The translations under genes and the position numbers were made by a program. Below, in pieces: positions 10,526-22,625 of a DNA stretch of 64,000 nt (its first letter is position 1; each line of letters opens with the position of its first letter). The notes under the pieces were generated by a model. It did no database searches, was not told the origin of the DNA, and was given only the letters and a program-made list of their open reading frames with translations. The DNA comes from Podocnemis expansa (lineage: Eukaryota > Chordata > Testudines > Podocnemididae): positions 21,454,645-21,518,644 of the forward strand of contig ML682013.1 in the NCBI GenBank assembly GCA_007922195.1, given 5' to 3'.

Positions 10526-13500
10526 GTATTGGACTATTCCATAGGGCTTGTTATATCTGTGTTGTGTGGTGCATAACTTTTCATTTGCATTGGCTATTTT
10601 AGATAATTTCTTACAGTGCTGCATTTATGCACATTTCACATTCATAAGTGTAAGTGACAGTAGTAGCCCTAAAACCTCAGAGATAAGATTTTAAAAACTA
10701 CATACCTAAACTTAGGATCCTAAATCCACATTTAGGCACTGTGATTAAATGGTCTGATTTTTAGGAGTGCTGAGCATTCAGGAAATCTCATTTGACAGTT
10801 TGGCCTTAGACTTTGTCTGGATAATGTATCAGATGAAATGTCTTAACAATTGTGGAAGCCTCCTACTACACAAAGGAACAAAACCTGAAGGATGCAGGGG
10901 TAGCAGGATTTTCAGAATATGCTGAACATTCCTAGCCTACAGTGAGGATTAAGTACAACTCACTTCACTTTTCTCTTGTTACCTATTGGGCTCAGTCTTT
11001 GGCCCCTCTTTCAGCTCCCTTGCACAGCCTGAGGAGGCTGCCATAAGAGTCTAACTTAAAATTCATTGATGTAAATGAAAATCAATGACTTCAGTGGGGG
11101 TTGTATCAGTCCCTAAATGGGCAGCCAAGAATTCCCCTGACATGAGATGGAGGTGCATAAAGCCAGCTCTAAACACCTGTCTCCACTCCACTGTAGTGCT
11201 CACAGCTGTTTGATCTGAATCTGGATCAGAGCAGCTGGGCATCAGCCAGCTCAGCATCAGGGGAACAGAAAGCTGGTTTTAGATCCACACCCCCTCCATC
11301 CCTATTCAGCTGAGGATTGACTCCACTGAGTTTAGGCTGTCTCTTAAACTAGCTAGCACAAATCCAACATATGTGGCACTTAGCAAAATCTTATACATAT
11401 AAAACATCTTTTCTTATCTTTTCTGTTATTTGTTGTTGTATATTTCATGCCTTAATATTAATATGTCCTAAATTGTGTAAGTATTCATATATCCATAATT
11501 TTAAAAAAAACTGTATGTCTTAGTTTTTAAAACCCAAGCTTCTTTCATTTCTTTCCTCCTCAGAATTGTCAGCCTCTGACACTTGGTACCATGTGGCTCA
11601 GCAACTCCCAGGACAGAAAAGAGATTGTAATACTCAATATATTACAATATTAGAATGATGGACATTTTATAAAAATACTTTGGATAAATTTAGCTTTCAG
11701 CAAATCTCTTGAACTCTACACCTTCCCCAATGCATTCAGTTCTTCACAATTCAGTACAATTGCTATTCTACCATAAAGAAATCAAAAGCAAAAAGGAAAA
11801 ACTACTTATTGCATTTTTGCTTCCCTGAAGATATTCTGCCAGAATTACTCTTACTGTATCTTAATCTGCTAGCGTTAGACCTACAGAACTCTCTTAGTTC
11901 ATAAAGAATTTTGTCCCAAAAGGACATGGAGTAGAGCGTCATGACTGGCTATTATGCATTATTACCTGCATGGTGGTATTGCTGTCCTACAAACAGTCCA
12001 AGTCAGGTCCTTCACTTACATCAGAGACAGAGTTCCCACAAGAGGGTAATTCAGAATATTCAACTGTCACTGAAAAAATTGCCCCAGAAAAAAAACAGAA
12101 ACAAAGCGCAAGCAATGAGACACTTTAAAAGAAGTGGATCACTAGAGCTGGGTGCAAGGGGAGTAAAATTTTCATTTTTTTTTTTCAACAAAGAAAAAAA
12201 GAAAAATCATAACTAGCTCTAACAATCCTCAGATTCTGTGTGGGATATGTGCATAGGAGGCCTATTAAAGTGAAATCTGTAGCAAGCTATAAATTTGGGT
12301 AATTTTCCTTTCTGTAAACATTCTCAGTGCCAACATTCTCACTCCTGGAAGGTAAGAAACTTAAGAAAAGTCCAAGCAGAAAAATGACATGATATAGCCT
12401 CGTACCTCAAGAGTGCCAATGTTTGGGTGCCGTTGAGGGTGCAAAGACTGGTCTGCCTATGCTAAGAAATCCTATATCTGTCAATGTAGGATGCAAGCAG
12501 TACCTTGAAATTGGAATAATAGGCTTCATCATATACTTGCAAAAGATTACGAGGTAAACAACAAAGTTGGATTCACTCTCCCTATTTCCACATATACAAC
12601 ATGAACGAAGAATGGGGAAATCCGGAAAACTCAGTGTGGGGCTGCCTTAAGTTGGAGACCTCAAGAGAGGTACCTAGGAGAGCTACTGGCCCTCTCTCAG
12701 CAATTGTTTTTGGAGGGAGGCTCTGAATTTTTTACTCGGTACCTATAACCTCAGATGTTGAGGATGGCACGTTACTGTCAATGGAGAGCCTACCTCATAC
12801 TTCTACTCCACTACTGTTGATCTTTAGGATAAAAATTCTGTAAGACTCGAGGGAGTTCTACCAGTCTTGTGCTGAGGATCTAGGACTCATGAGTTAGAAT
12901 TTTAGACCGTCTCTTTAGAAAACACCACTGATCACTTTTGATCACTTATACAACAGTTTGAGCTGCTTCATCTTAGAGCAAACAGTGTTTCTGAACCAGT
13001 CTGGTGATGGTGATTTGAACATATTTCCAATCCTGGAAGTCCTGTGATTTTCACAAGCAGAAGATGCTAAAAATTTTAAATAGCAGTGGCGCACTTCACA
13101 GAATTTGAAGTTACCTGCACTGTCAGTGATATCCAGTAACACCAGTTGATGGTCCTGAAACCAGATACTGCATTGCAGGGGAATTCAGTAGAAATGTATT
13201 CTTATCTACACAGCTATCATTTCTGTGTTATAAAATTACTGAGTAGTTAATTTTTTTTAAATGATACATGGAATATTAGATTCAGTAAAGCTTCATAGGA
13301 CCTCTTTTTACAGCATGATTCATTGCAAAAAAAATGGGAGGAAAGCTTCAGAAAACATAGTCTACACCAGAGACTGAAGTAGCAGAAGTAATGAATGTGA
13401 TGTAGCTACAATGTTCTGGCATTAGAGGGCACAGCGTTACTAGTTACATAGCGTGCTGTGGATATACATTTCATTTGCACTATTAGGAAAATTGTGATTT

Positions 13501-13825
13501 CTTTTTTTTTTTTTTAATACTGTCAGGTCTTTCCAGAGACTGATGATGGGAATACAACATTTAAATATAGCTTGCTTCCACTAAAATACGTTGTTGATGT
13601 AAGTAGTATTTGATGTATAGTTTGACAATATAATCATTCTATAGACAAGCTTTGATTAGCTTTTTATTGGCTCTTAATTCAACTGTACTTTTATTTTCCA
13701 TCTATCAAGCCTCCCAAAATCTATGCAAAAAAGAAAAAAAAATACCCATTTTAGTGTCTACAGAGAAACACTGTTGTTAATTCTACTTCACATGAATCCT
13801 TCTTTTTTTCTTCTTTTCTGAAAAG
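10526..13825 (+). other. DOCK4: DOCK4 last intron
   Basis: A 3.3-kb phase-0 intron. It contains the 72-nt candidate cassette exon at 13527-13598. The stretch 10680-10800 (repeated 'taggatcctaa / tttaggcac' style) looks like an old interspersed repeat of unknown class. Between 11.5 and 13.4 kb I see nothing beyond AT-rich unique sequence. Confidence 0.7.
13527..13598 (+). CDS. DOCK4: Candidate DOCK4 cassette exon (72 nt, in frame)
   Basis: The segment is preceded by a long T tract and ctgtcag, and followed by GAT|gtaagt, a near-consensus donor. It is exactly 24 codons, has no stop in the phase required by the flanking phase-0 exons, and reads VFPETDDGNTTF then KYSLLPLKYVVD. Insertion would place it between ...GRSPMK and GSVQSF. 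That composition (hydrophobic and acidic) differs from the Ser/Pro-rich tail around it. Seen: splice signals and open frame. Known: mammalian DOCK4 has tissue-specific isoforms altered in the C-terminal exons. Inferred: this is an optional exon. It could be a chance pseudo-exon. Confidence 0.5.
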
Positions 13826-14245
13826 GGTTCGGTGCAATCATTTACCCCGTCTCCAGTGGAATGTCATTCCTCGGGTCTCATATCCAATTCCCCAGTCTTG
13901 TCAGGAAGTTACAGCAGTGGAATCTCTTCACTTAGCCGGTGTAGCACATCAGAAACTTCTGGCTTTGAAAGTCAAGGGAGTGAACAAACTATTCAAAACT
14001 ACAGTGTTTCTGAGGAGCCAATGAGAAAAGAAAGTAAAACTCCACCACCCTACAGTGTTTATGAACGAACTTTGAGACGACCTGTTCCGCTACCTCACAG
14101 CCTCTCCATCCCTGTCACTTCAGATCCACCAGCACTGCCACCCAAACCTCTGCTGGTGCGGCCAAACAATCTGGAAAACAGTAGCAGGAGGACTGAACAG
14201 GTTCCTCGGCCCAGGCCTCTTCCTCGGAAAGTGTCTCAGTTATAA
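13826..14245 (+). CDS. DOCK4: DOCK4 terminal coding exon
   Basis: Acceptor ...cttttctgaaaag with a good pyrimidine tract, open frame of 139 codons and TAA at 14243-14245. It encodes the end of DOCK4: GSVQSFTPSPVECHS, a Ser-rich block (LSGSYSSGISSLSRCSTSET), ESKTPPPYSVYERTLRRPVP, then DPPALPPKPLL, and RPRPLPRKVSQL at the C-terminus. PPALPPKPL is a PxxPxK ligand of the type bound by CRK SH3 domains. The last residues VSQL fit a class I PDZ ligand (S at -2, L at 0). The exon matches DOCK4 almost throughout; the segment after ESQGSEQ is the most divergent part. Confidence 0.97.
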   Translation, partial: GSVQSFTPSPVECHSSGLISNSPVLSGSYSSGISSLSRCSTSETSGFESQGSEQTIQNYSVSEEPMRKESKTPPPYSVYERTLRRPVPLPHSLSIPVTSDPPALPPKPLLVRPNNLENSSRRTEQVPRPRPLPRKVSQL

Positions 14246-16435
14246 GAAGTCACTTTTATATTTACTTGCAATGAATTCTTCACCATTTATGAAATATTTA
14301 AAAACAATTAAAATACATTTTAGTGTAGGCACTTTAATATTTTACCCAAATTTTCTTTTAAATGATTTTTAAATGCTTATTAATATTATGTTGCACAGTA
14401 TTAAATGAAATTAATCATTTTGATTGCCAGGTATTACAGAAAGCATGAATGAGAGAATTTTGTTAATTCCAAGGTGGTAAATAGGGATACATAACTTTTT
14501 AGTATTTTTTGCTTTTTTATATAATATAATTTAATAAATCTAAAACCCTACAAGCTCTCATTTACATTAGTTCTATGCTTCTTACAAAATGTAGGCTTTA
14601 CTAACTGAGCTAATTACTAGAAATAAATGCACGCTTTCTATCGACATTGTTTGTAGGCTAGGACATTTGTGCAAGTAGGCTGAAGGTCGTTCCACTTTCC
14701 CCAGGAACAGGTCAGTCAATTCAAATGTCTGTGTGGATGGGAGCTGGGGGTGGTTTAATGAAGCTACCCTGCAGTAAAACATTGAAAGTACATGGGTTGG
14801 TGTGAGTTCTTGAAATAAAAGATTCCTTTTTTATTGCTTACTAAGAGTCACAAATATCCATTTTTTCATTCAATGTAGAACACCCTTCTGGGAATTAATT
14901 TGATTGTCCTATAATAGTAACTTGTCTCCTGTATCTGGTGCACTTCTTTCTTTTGAAGGTGTGATTTACCTTTACTCTTCCAGTTAGTCCATCCAAAAAA
15001 AAAGTCTCATTTTCAGTTAGTTAGAGGTTTTCAACTGTTTTTTGAAAATTAACTTTAAAAAAAAAAAAAAAATCTCTGTCACAGAAGAATAAGCATCCAG
15101 ATATTATACAGGCACAAATGAATGTGTCCCATTAAAAAGGATACAAGAATCAATACTGGCTAGTATCAGATCAGTTCAATACATGAACAAATTTAAAGAG
15201 TGTAAATCACCGGATATGCGTCAGTAAATTTTAAAAGATAAATTTAAATGATAAAGGGCATTAATTCCATAATTCTGCACAAATTAGCAAAACTCCTTAC
15301 AGTTCTTCAGGTACATTCTTACTAGTGAAGGTTTTTGTTGTATTCTTTTATGTTTTTTTATTTGTTTTAGCAAAGCTCATCATTGTTATCTTTCTTGAAG
15401 GAAGATGATGATAGAGCATTAGGATGAATTTCACTAGATAGCATCTGCAGAGCTATGGAAAGGTAATACCCAGTTTAAGGCGTATGGAAAAAGCACCTTG
15501 TGTATGTATTTTTGTAGCTCTCTTTCTTTTACTTGCTGTTTTTAACACTTGGTTGATGACAGATGTATGGACTGTATTTTAAATCAAGCTGTTAAAAAAT
15601 ATTCTCCTTTTTTGGGGGGAAGCCCATGTTGATTTTAATTGCTTGCTTTGTTGATAGCTTAACTGGAAGAAAGTGACCACTTTTTATATTCTCTCAGTGA
15701 AACCTTCAGCAGGTATATGCTGTTGATGGTAGCTATAGAGGTTTTCTATAATAAATGTTCAAGTATTTTTGTACATAACTGGTTAATTTTAATAAGGAGT
15801 GAACCATTATGTGAGAAAAGAAACAAACAGTTGTGTATGCAGTAAGATTGTTATAATTATGCCAAATACTTTATGTATGGAAAAAAGAATATTTGTACAT
15901 ATGTGCTTTTAACAATAATTCTGCCATATTGACTTTACAATTTTGAATGTCAGAAAAATTAATATATGTTAAAATATTTATGTTTTAGTGAAAGTATTCA
16001 TAACTGAAAAAGGAACATGAATTTTAGCTTTGTATCTTGCCTATTTTGAAGTCTGAAATTCCTCGAACTAGGCTTTTGCTTTTGACTATAACATTTTTGT
16101 GTCTGTAACCACATTATAAAAGATGTAGAAGGCTACATATTTATGCTGGTATAAAGAAGTAATGCCTGAGATTTAAATAAGGTGTCACAAGTAAGATGAT
16201 AAAGCTGCTCTGATTTTTTCCCCGTGTAGTTTAATAGATTGGTTGACTAGTGCTTGAGCACAGTATGAATCAGTGTTGTTTGCTCCTGAAGCCATTTATT
16301 TTATTTCTGGAAGTGAGCAGAATTGTTGAATTTATCATTTGCGCATATTATTGAAGTCAGCTTTGCAGCAAAACATTTCATGAGGTTTCTGTTTACCAGA
16401 TGCTCATATTGGTAGCTGCAAAAAGGTAAATACAA

Positions 16436-16441
16436 AATAAA
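16436..16441 (+). terminator. DOCK4: Candidate poly(A) signal of DOCK4
   Basis: AATAAA in tacaaaataaacttac. It is one of two distal candidates for the long 3' UTR form; a T/GT-rich stretch follows within 30-40 bases (tataacttgttttctgc). Confidence 0.45.
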
Positions 16442-16946
16442 CTTACTTGATTAATCTTTATAGTATAACTTGTTTTCTGCAGAGTAGTAGATTATAAATC
16501 AGTTTGTCATAAAATTAAAATTTCTGCCTCCTTTGCTTGAGCGATCCAGCTTTATTTCTGAAAAAAAATCTCCTGGTTTGAAGTAAGTCCTTTCTCTTTT
16601 TGGATCAGTAATGGTTTTGTGAGACAATTGCCAAGACAGTAAAGATTTGGAGGGCATTCACCTGCACTTTTGATCAATGGAGAACTGTAAAATTTACTCT
16701 GAGTTTGCCATAAATTAACCTATTTGAACTTCCTGTTTTTATAACCAAGTCATCAGAACCACTCTGAACAATAGGAGACCATAAAAAATGACAGTGGAGT
16801 GCTGTAAAAAGTAGCTGACACATTTTCTGCTTTGCCAGTTTTGACAAATTGTTTCTGTAGATCAGCTTTTCTTCCTGTCTTCTACCAAATGTAGTCTGAA
16901 ATTTGTTATGTATGCTACAACACCCAGAGCTTGAAAGGCTACTGTA

Positions 16947-16952
16947 AATAAA
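16947..16952 (+). terminator. DOCK4: Candidate distal poly(A) signal of DOCK4
   Basis: AATAAA in actgtaaataaagctctc, followed by a T-rich stretch. It is the last AATAAA before sequence loses its UTR-like character. Confidence 0.45.
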
Positions 16953-16970
16953 GCTCTCATTTGAATTTTA

Positions 16971-18675
16971 TGCATTATTCATAAATGCAGTTTTATGACT
17001 TATTTAGTGACATTAAGAAGTTCAGAAAATAATGCAAGAAATGTATCAGAATGCCCCCCAAATCACCCCATAATGTACCTGTCATGCTGTCTGGAATGGT
17101 TCACAACTGTGATGGCAGGTTCAGTGTCAGAAAACAAGGGCAGATGCTCAGACTGCTGGTATGTTCTGTAAGTCTATCATCAGATGTCACCAAACCAATA
17201 ACAAATGTGAACTCTTGGATCGTTATACCAGTCTTAACATGGAGTCCTTGACAGTCCACTTTGGCTCTCTAGCCTATCTTGTCACCTAGACCAAATGGAC
17301 TTAGTGATAATGGCCACAAAAACCAAAAATCACATCATATCAGGCTCCTCCCAGACCTAAGAGACTAGTCATTTACGCCAGATCAACTGGTATTTCTGAT
17401 CTTACACCACAGACAACGCTGCCAGCCAATTCTATAATAAACCAACTATAGCTAAGGAAAAAAGAATGAGAGTTACTGATCAGTTAAAGCAGGTGAAATA
17501 TCACAATGGGGGAGTCAAAGTTTGTAAGTCAAAAGTGGTAGCAAAAATGTAGTAATTTGCCAGTTTCCCAAAAGTCTCTCAGGGCTACCTAGAAAAACTG
17601 GGATCTCTGTCTTCTCATTCAGTTATTTCACGCTGTTACAATCCAAACTCTCCACACATAAAAGATCTCTCTTTGAATCAGTATTTCCAGTTTCTTTTTA
17701 GTACAGCAATCTGAAAGGTGTCTGTACCCCCACAATGGCCAATTGCTTTGAATTTAGTACTCTTCTACATTTGCATTTGATGAGTGAGTTACTCCCAGGG
17801 ATATACATAATGTAAATGCCAGAATACATTCTAGTATGAATAGACAAGTGAAAACAGTACAAACTACATTCCCTTAGTTTTCATGAAGTTTCAACTCCTG
17901 ACTACATGTTTCTACTAACATACTTTGGTCTGAGGTTATTTAATTACCAGCTACACATAATATAAATGTAATTGTAAATAATAGGTGGGCAAAAACAATA
18001 CAATTAGCAACTCCTTTGATATCTGTTAACACACAGGTGATTTGGCCTAAATATATACCAATACATTAAACTCCTTTGATACTTACACACAAGCAACTAG
18101 CCTATGCCTCTGGCCTGACCAGGTCTGTCAGTATCACACTACCAATACACAGTTATAAACTGTTGTCGGTGGCTTCATGATTCCTTTACAATATCACCCA
18201 CCATCTGTATGACATTTGTAATGGACTTGCTCCCAAATGCGGAAGTCAGAGTGTAGCTGGGATTACACACAGGGTACTGCAATATAACCTGGCTAGGTTT
18301 TTTAGCTGTGCAGTACACTGAGGTTCAGAAGCTAGCTCCCTGAATTGCCAGAGAAGGGGACACTGGTGCAGGCTGACAACATCAAGTAAACTGACTTCTT
18401 TGAACTCCTTTAGCTGAACATCAGAGAATGATTTCACTCTGACAGAAAATTGCAAAAGCCTTGTGGTGGCCATCTGCACTGGGGCAAATCTCACTCATCA
18501 GATTGTAGCCTTAGCTTTAAATTTAGTGCAGATCTTGCCCTTTAGGTCTCCGTAAAGAGAGGACCTGCTGCACATAGATTTTCCCCCTAGCATGTAGAAA
18601 AGGGTACTCATTCCCCTTACTCCCAAAAGCTGGCTGAAGTTTCAGTGTAATTGTAACAGAAATCGTCATCAAATG
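16971..18675. other. Intergenic sequence, nothing recognised
   Basis: AT-rich unique sequence downstream of DOCK4. No ORF resembling a known protein, no clear repeat ends and no RNA gene was seen. Confidence 0.6.
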
Positions 18676-18679
18676 GGTG

Positions 18680-19622
18680 TGTTCTAGTTGAGTCCCACAG
18701 GTCCTGGCCTTATGCTATTTAACATTTTCATTTGTTATCTGGAAGAAAACAAAATCATCACTGACAAAAGTTTGCAGATAACTCAGAAATTGGAGGAGTG
18801 GTAGATAATGAAGAGGACGAGTCACTGATACAGAGAGATCAGGATTTCTTGGTAAGCAGGGCATGAACAAATAATTTGTTTTAATAGTGTAAATATATAC
18901 ATCTAGAGAAAAAGACTATATGTGCACAATGGAGTCTCTATCCTGGGGAACAGGAACTGTGAAAAAGATTTGGGGGATGTGGTCAATAATCAGATGAACA
19001 TTAGCTCCAAATGTAACCCTGTGGCCATAAGGGCTAATGCAATCCTTGGCTGCATAAGCAAGTGAATGTTGTGTAGAAGTAGAGAGATTATTTTACCTGT
19101 GTTTTTGGTACCGATGAAACTTCTGATTGAATATTGTGTCCAGTTCCAGCATTCACAATGCAAGAAGGATACTGATAAACCGAGAGATGTGCCACCAGAA
19201 TGATTATAGGATTAGAAAACATGCCTTACAGACACATGGAGCTCAATCCATTTATCTTAACAAGGAGAAGATTAAGGGGTGGTTTGATTATAGTCTGTAT
19301 CTAGATAGGAAACCCATAATGGCCACGTGGATCTAGCAGAGAAAGATATAACATAATCCTCTGGTTTGAAGTTGAAAGTTTTCAGATTCAGACTACAAAG
19401 GAGGTGTAAATTGGTAACAGTGATAGCAGTCAACCACTAGCACAATTTACCAAAGATTGTGGTGGATTTGCCATTTCTAACCATTTTTACATCAAAATTG
19501 GATGGTTTTCTAAAAGAGTTGCTCCAGGGATTATGTTGGGGAAGTTCTCTGACTTGTATTAATAAATTAGCCTAGATGAACACAATGTTTCCTTCTGGCC
19601 TTGGAATCTGTGACCTAAAGGA
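18680..19622 (+). mobile_element. CR1 LINE, 5'-truncated copy
   Basis: It starts in the reverse-transcriptase end (the DNA reads gagtcccacaggtcctggcc and then the CR1 pattern for 'P.LFNIFI..LE', with ctatttaacattttcatttg). It continues through the usual 3' part (ccaggaactgtgaaaaagat, 'gcataagcaagtgaatgttg') and ends with the family's 'ccttctggccttggaatctg tgac'. Stops and indels break all frames. The orientation is plus. Confidence 0.75.
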
Positions 19623-20133
19623 ACTCTGCATAGATGGCTGTGGCTACGCACAGATTTCTGTGGAGCCAGGAGATTAGCAGCTTTGGTGTTAGGCTTCATG
19701 GCTTTTCTACAGTGGAGGGACCAAAGCCCACTAATGAGAATGGAGCCTCACAGATATTCTCTGTCCTGTCCCCCCCCACCCCCCAGCCTATACCCCTCCC
19801 CCAGTAATCATTGGGGGCACAGAACTCCATCCCCAGAGCCACAATGGGAGGTGGGAAGAGTGCACTCTTCCCAGTACTGGAGCTGTGGTAGCTGAGAGAG
19901 AAAAGCAAGCGCCTACCAGTTCAGGGCAGAGCAAGGGAAAAGCATGCTCCATGAACTCCTCCCAATCAAAGTTAATTTTCTGAGCATGTATCCTACAAGA
20001 TATCCTATGAGAGGGGTTGATCCAGGCCACCATTAAAATCTACAGTCCTAATCTGCCTATTTGCTTAATTTGTCCACGTCATCTCTGTGCTTCTAAACCA
20101 ATTGTTTACTGGTACTTAGTTTGGCAAACTCCA
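19623..20133. other. Intergenic sequence
   Basis: Mixed-composition sequence with a C-rich run (19771-19800). No gene or classifiable repeat was identified. Confidence 0.5.
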
Positions 20134-20141
20134 TTGATTGG

Positions 20142-20750
20142 TAGAGCCTGAGTGGATACAAAAATGTGGATCCACATCCAATCCGCATCCGCTCAGTGGA
20201 CAGTATCTATCCGGTTTGCAATCTGCATGCCATATTTTATCTATAACTGTAACCAAGCTTGGACTCGCAGTCAGCATTTTAGCCACATGGGTCCCACCCA
20301 CTTTTTCCTTTGCTTGTTTGTGGTTTGCACACTGTGCTGTCAATCAGATTTCTTTGCCTACCAATGAAATCCCTGATTGCCCTCATGACATGCAAAATAC
20401 AAACAAGAAAAGGAAGAAATGGACAGGGAAGTCATGGGTAATGAAGCCAATCGAAGGCCAGTATGCTGATTGACTGACAGTGACCAGTGACACTCTGAGT
20501 CCCAGGCTGCTGTGACTGAGACTGTGATTGGCTGGCAGACCACAATCAGAGCTGAGCTAGGATTGGCTGGAACACTTCCTTGATCCCCTGTGTGCTGCTA
20601 ACACAGATCTTAGCAGCAGCTGCAGTGATGGATCACACCCTGGGCAGCTAAAAGTAGAATCCACATCCGTGGGTCAATCCGCAGCCATCCGTCTGTGATT
20701 ATCCGCATCTGCAGATCTGCAGCGGATACCTGCAGATCTGCAGGGCTCTG
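20142..20750. mobile_element. Non-autonomous hAT element, 609 bp
   Basis: Termini TAGAGCCTGAGTGGATA and GGGCTCTG are inverted repeats (TAGAGCCT against CAGAGCCC). The element is flanked by a perfect 8-bp target duplication TTGATTGG (20134-20141 and 20751-20758). Sub-terminal regions carry repeated 'atccgcatccg', 'gcggatac' and 'tgcagatctgcag' motifs in both orientations. No transposase frame is present; the small ORFs inside are incidental. Confidence 0.9.
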
Positions 20751-20758
20751 TTGATTGG

Positions 20759-22540
20759 TTGCTCTTGTTAATATTAACATAGGCCCCTGATATGAAATGG
20801 GCCAAACATTTGTGAGAGGCCTGGGAATCACATGATGAAGGATCAGACTGGCATGCCTAAACATGAGTACGATCAACAGCAGCATGCAGTGACTGTTCCT
20901 TGGCAATGGCATTTCCTCTTGTGCTAGTGATGAAGAAACCAGTAAAAAGTCTCATCTGTGAATTATTATAGTATGGTCTCTTACCTGAGCTTGATGATCT
21001 TCAGGTGGGGAATAGGGCATAAAAGGGAGGCTCTTCAGCATAGCAGGCTGTCAGGTGGAGAGAGCCAAACCTGCACTCCCTGCCCTGGTGGGACTATTTC
21101 AGCAAGATATCCTCAGACACGAGTGCTTCATGAAGCAGGGACTCCTCAGCTAGCAGAGGCCCATTGCCCAGGTTGCCAGGGACAACCACAGATCATGGTG
21201 CATCCCCATGAGGGCCAGAATGGTAGGAAGAGATGCAGCAGAGGGCATTAGCTAGAGCACAGACAGAAAATGGCTTCCTTATAGCTTCTCAAGAGGGCCC
21301 TGGATCAGAACCTGGTGGAGTGGGTGGGCCTAGGTCCCTGATCATGAGGGGTTGCCACCATAAACTCTAACTGGTAGGTGAGAGCTCATCTGCTCTCAAG
21401 TGCATAATGAAGTAAAGTGTTTTGTTTTGTTTTTTTTTCCCCAGTCAACAAAGAAACAGAGGACGAAGCTTTGGAAAGAGCCAGGGGCATGGGGTGTGAC
21501 GGGATGAAAAATAATTTCTAATGAAACCACTCAACCCTGTATAGTAAAAACAACTATACTACTGTAGAGTAGACCAAAGCCCCCATCTTGTGCCAGCTTA
21601 AATGTTTCTGGAGGCAAGTGAGGCTGTGCCCCTAATTCACAGCTTTTAGCTTCATATTTTTCTTGCCATTGAATTGTCCAGGGAGAGTGGGATAGATGAG
21701 GAGACTGTCATGTATTAATGAGAGAAAAGAGTTCACAAACCTCATGCTAGGGTTATGAAGCCCTCAAAAAAATTAAGACACCGGTAACTGTCGTAGTTAT
21801 TCATTCCACTAATACTGGTTTCCCATAGTGTGTTTATACATACACACTTTCACATTTTGCAATAAGTCTCCTCTCAATGTATTTTAGAGAACAATTCAGC
21901 ATTCAAATACAAAAGCAGGAAATAACTGCTGTGATACAGCTCATAAACTAGAAATGTCGATGGTAGATTTAAATACATGTTTTACATCATTGATTTACTA
22001 TTACTGTTGGATCCACTGGTGTATTTTAATTTGCTCCATTTGTTTGAAAATGGCATAGCAGGGCGACAAATTATACCCCTGCATAGTTCCGACATGTTAG
22101 TAGCACTGTTATTTTTTCTCATTTTCTGTGTCTTCTCAAGAAGTGCCTCCACAAGGGAAGGCCCACAGTCAGCAATAACCCAGGTCTAAGCCATGCAGAG
22201 TGTGATTGACAATGATGCCTGTGGCGGATGCTTTCAGTGCTTAATTTGTAATGAAAACAGTACCAGGGCTTAAGCAGTTTTCACTTTCAAATCTGACATG
22301 GGAAGCACAGGAGTGCCTGGGCTATAAACTGCCAAGTCTAGAGGTACTGGGGCTCAGCTATGACACAATTTAAGCAGTGAATGCTCTACATGCAGGAGCA
22401 TTTAGGATGATGATTCAAGGGGTCTTTTAAAACACCAATCAAGGGAGGCGGAGGTGGGGGCAGGGCAGTGGGATACCTATAGCCCGCACACATTTAGGTT
22501 TCAGAAGGGAAGCCGACTGTGGGAGTTTATTTCAGGAAAA
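20759..22540. other. Intergenic sequence, possible LTR-like stretch near 20.95-21.3 kb
   Basis: A TATA-like motif (gcataaaagggagg, 21018-21031) is followed by GC-richer sequence and could be a solo LTR. I found neither terminal TG/CA ends nor a target duplication. The rest shows nothing recognisable. Confidence 0.3.
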
Positions 22541-22546
22541 TAAACA

Positions 22547-22625
22547 AGGAGTTCCGTGGCCCTTTAAAAGACCGTTTTTTAGGGGGAAAAAATTGTTACT
22601 CTTTAAAGGGGCTACAGAACTCCTC
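22547..22625. mobile_element. Inverted pair of Penelope-like tails
   Basis: A - strand tail (caaggagttccgtggccctt, taaaagac) is followed after a short A/G-rich spacer by a + strand tail (ttactctttaaaggggctac, agaactcct). The two halves are complementary and resemble the tail at 44100-44135. Confidence 0.65.

Larger units (their letters stand above)
14246..16970 (+). other. DOCK4: DOCK4 3' untranslated region (estimated extent)
   Basis: An AT-rich stretch without repeats follows the stop. AATAAA signals occur at 14533-14538, 14814-14819, 15750-15755, 16436-16441 and 16947-16952. The last lies in TGTAAATAAAG, which also contains a Pumilio-type TGTAAATA motif. I take the end as about 16460 or 16970. 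The absence of mobile elements from 14.25 to 17 kb contrasts with the rest of the window and supports a functional UTR. Confidence 0.6.

Noticed and set aside
21018..21031. TATA-box-like gcataaaagggagg as a host promoter
   Set aside because: No downstream gene or initiator context; a solo LTR or chance is equally likely.
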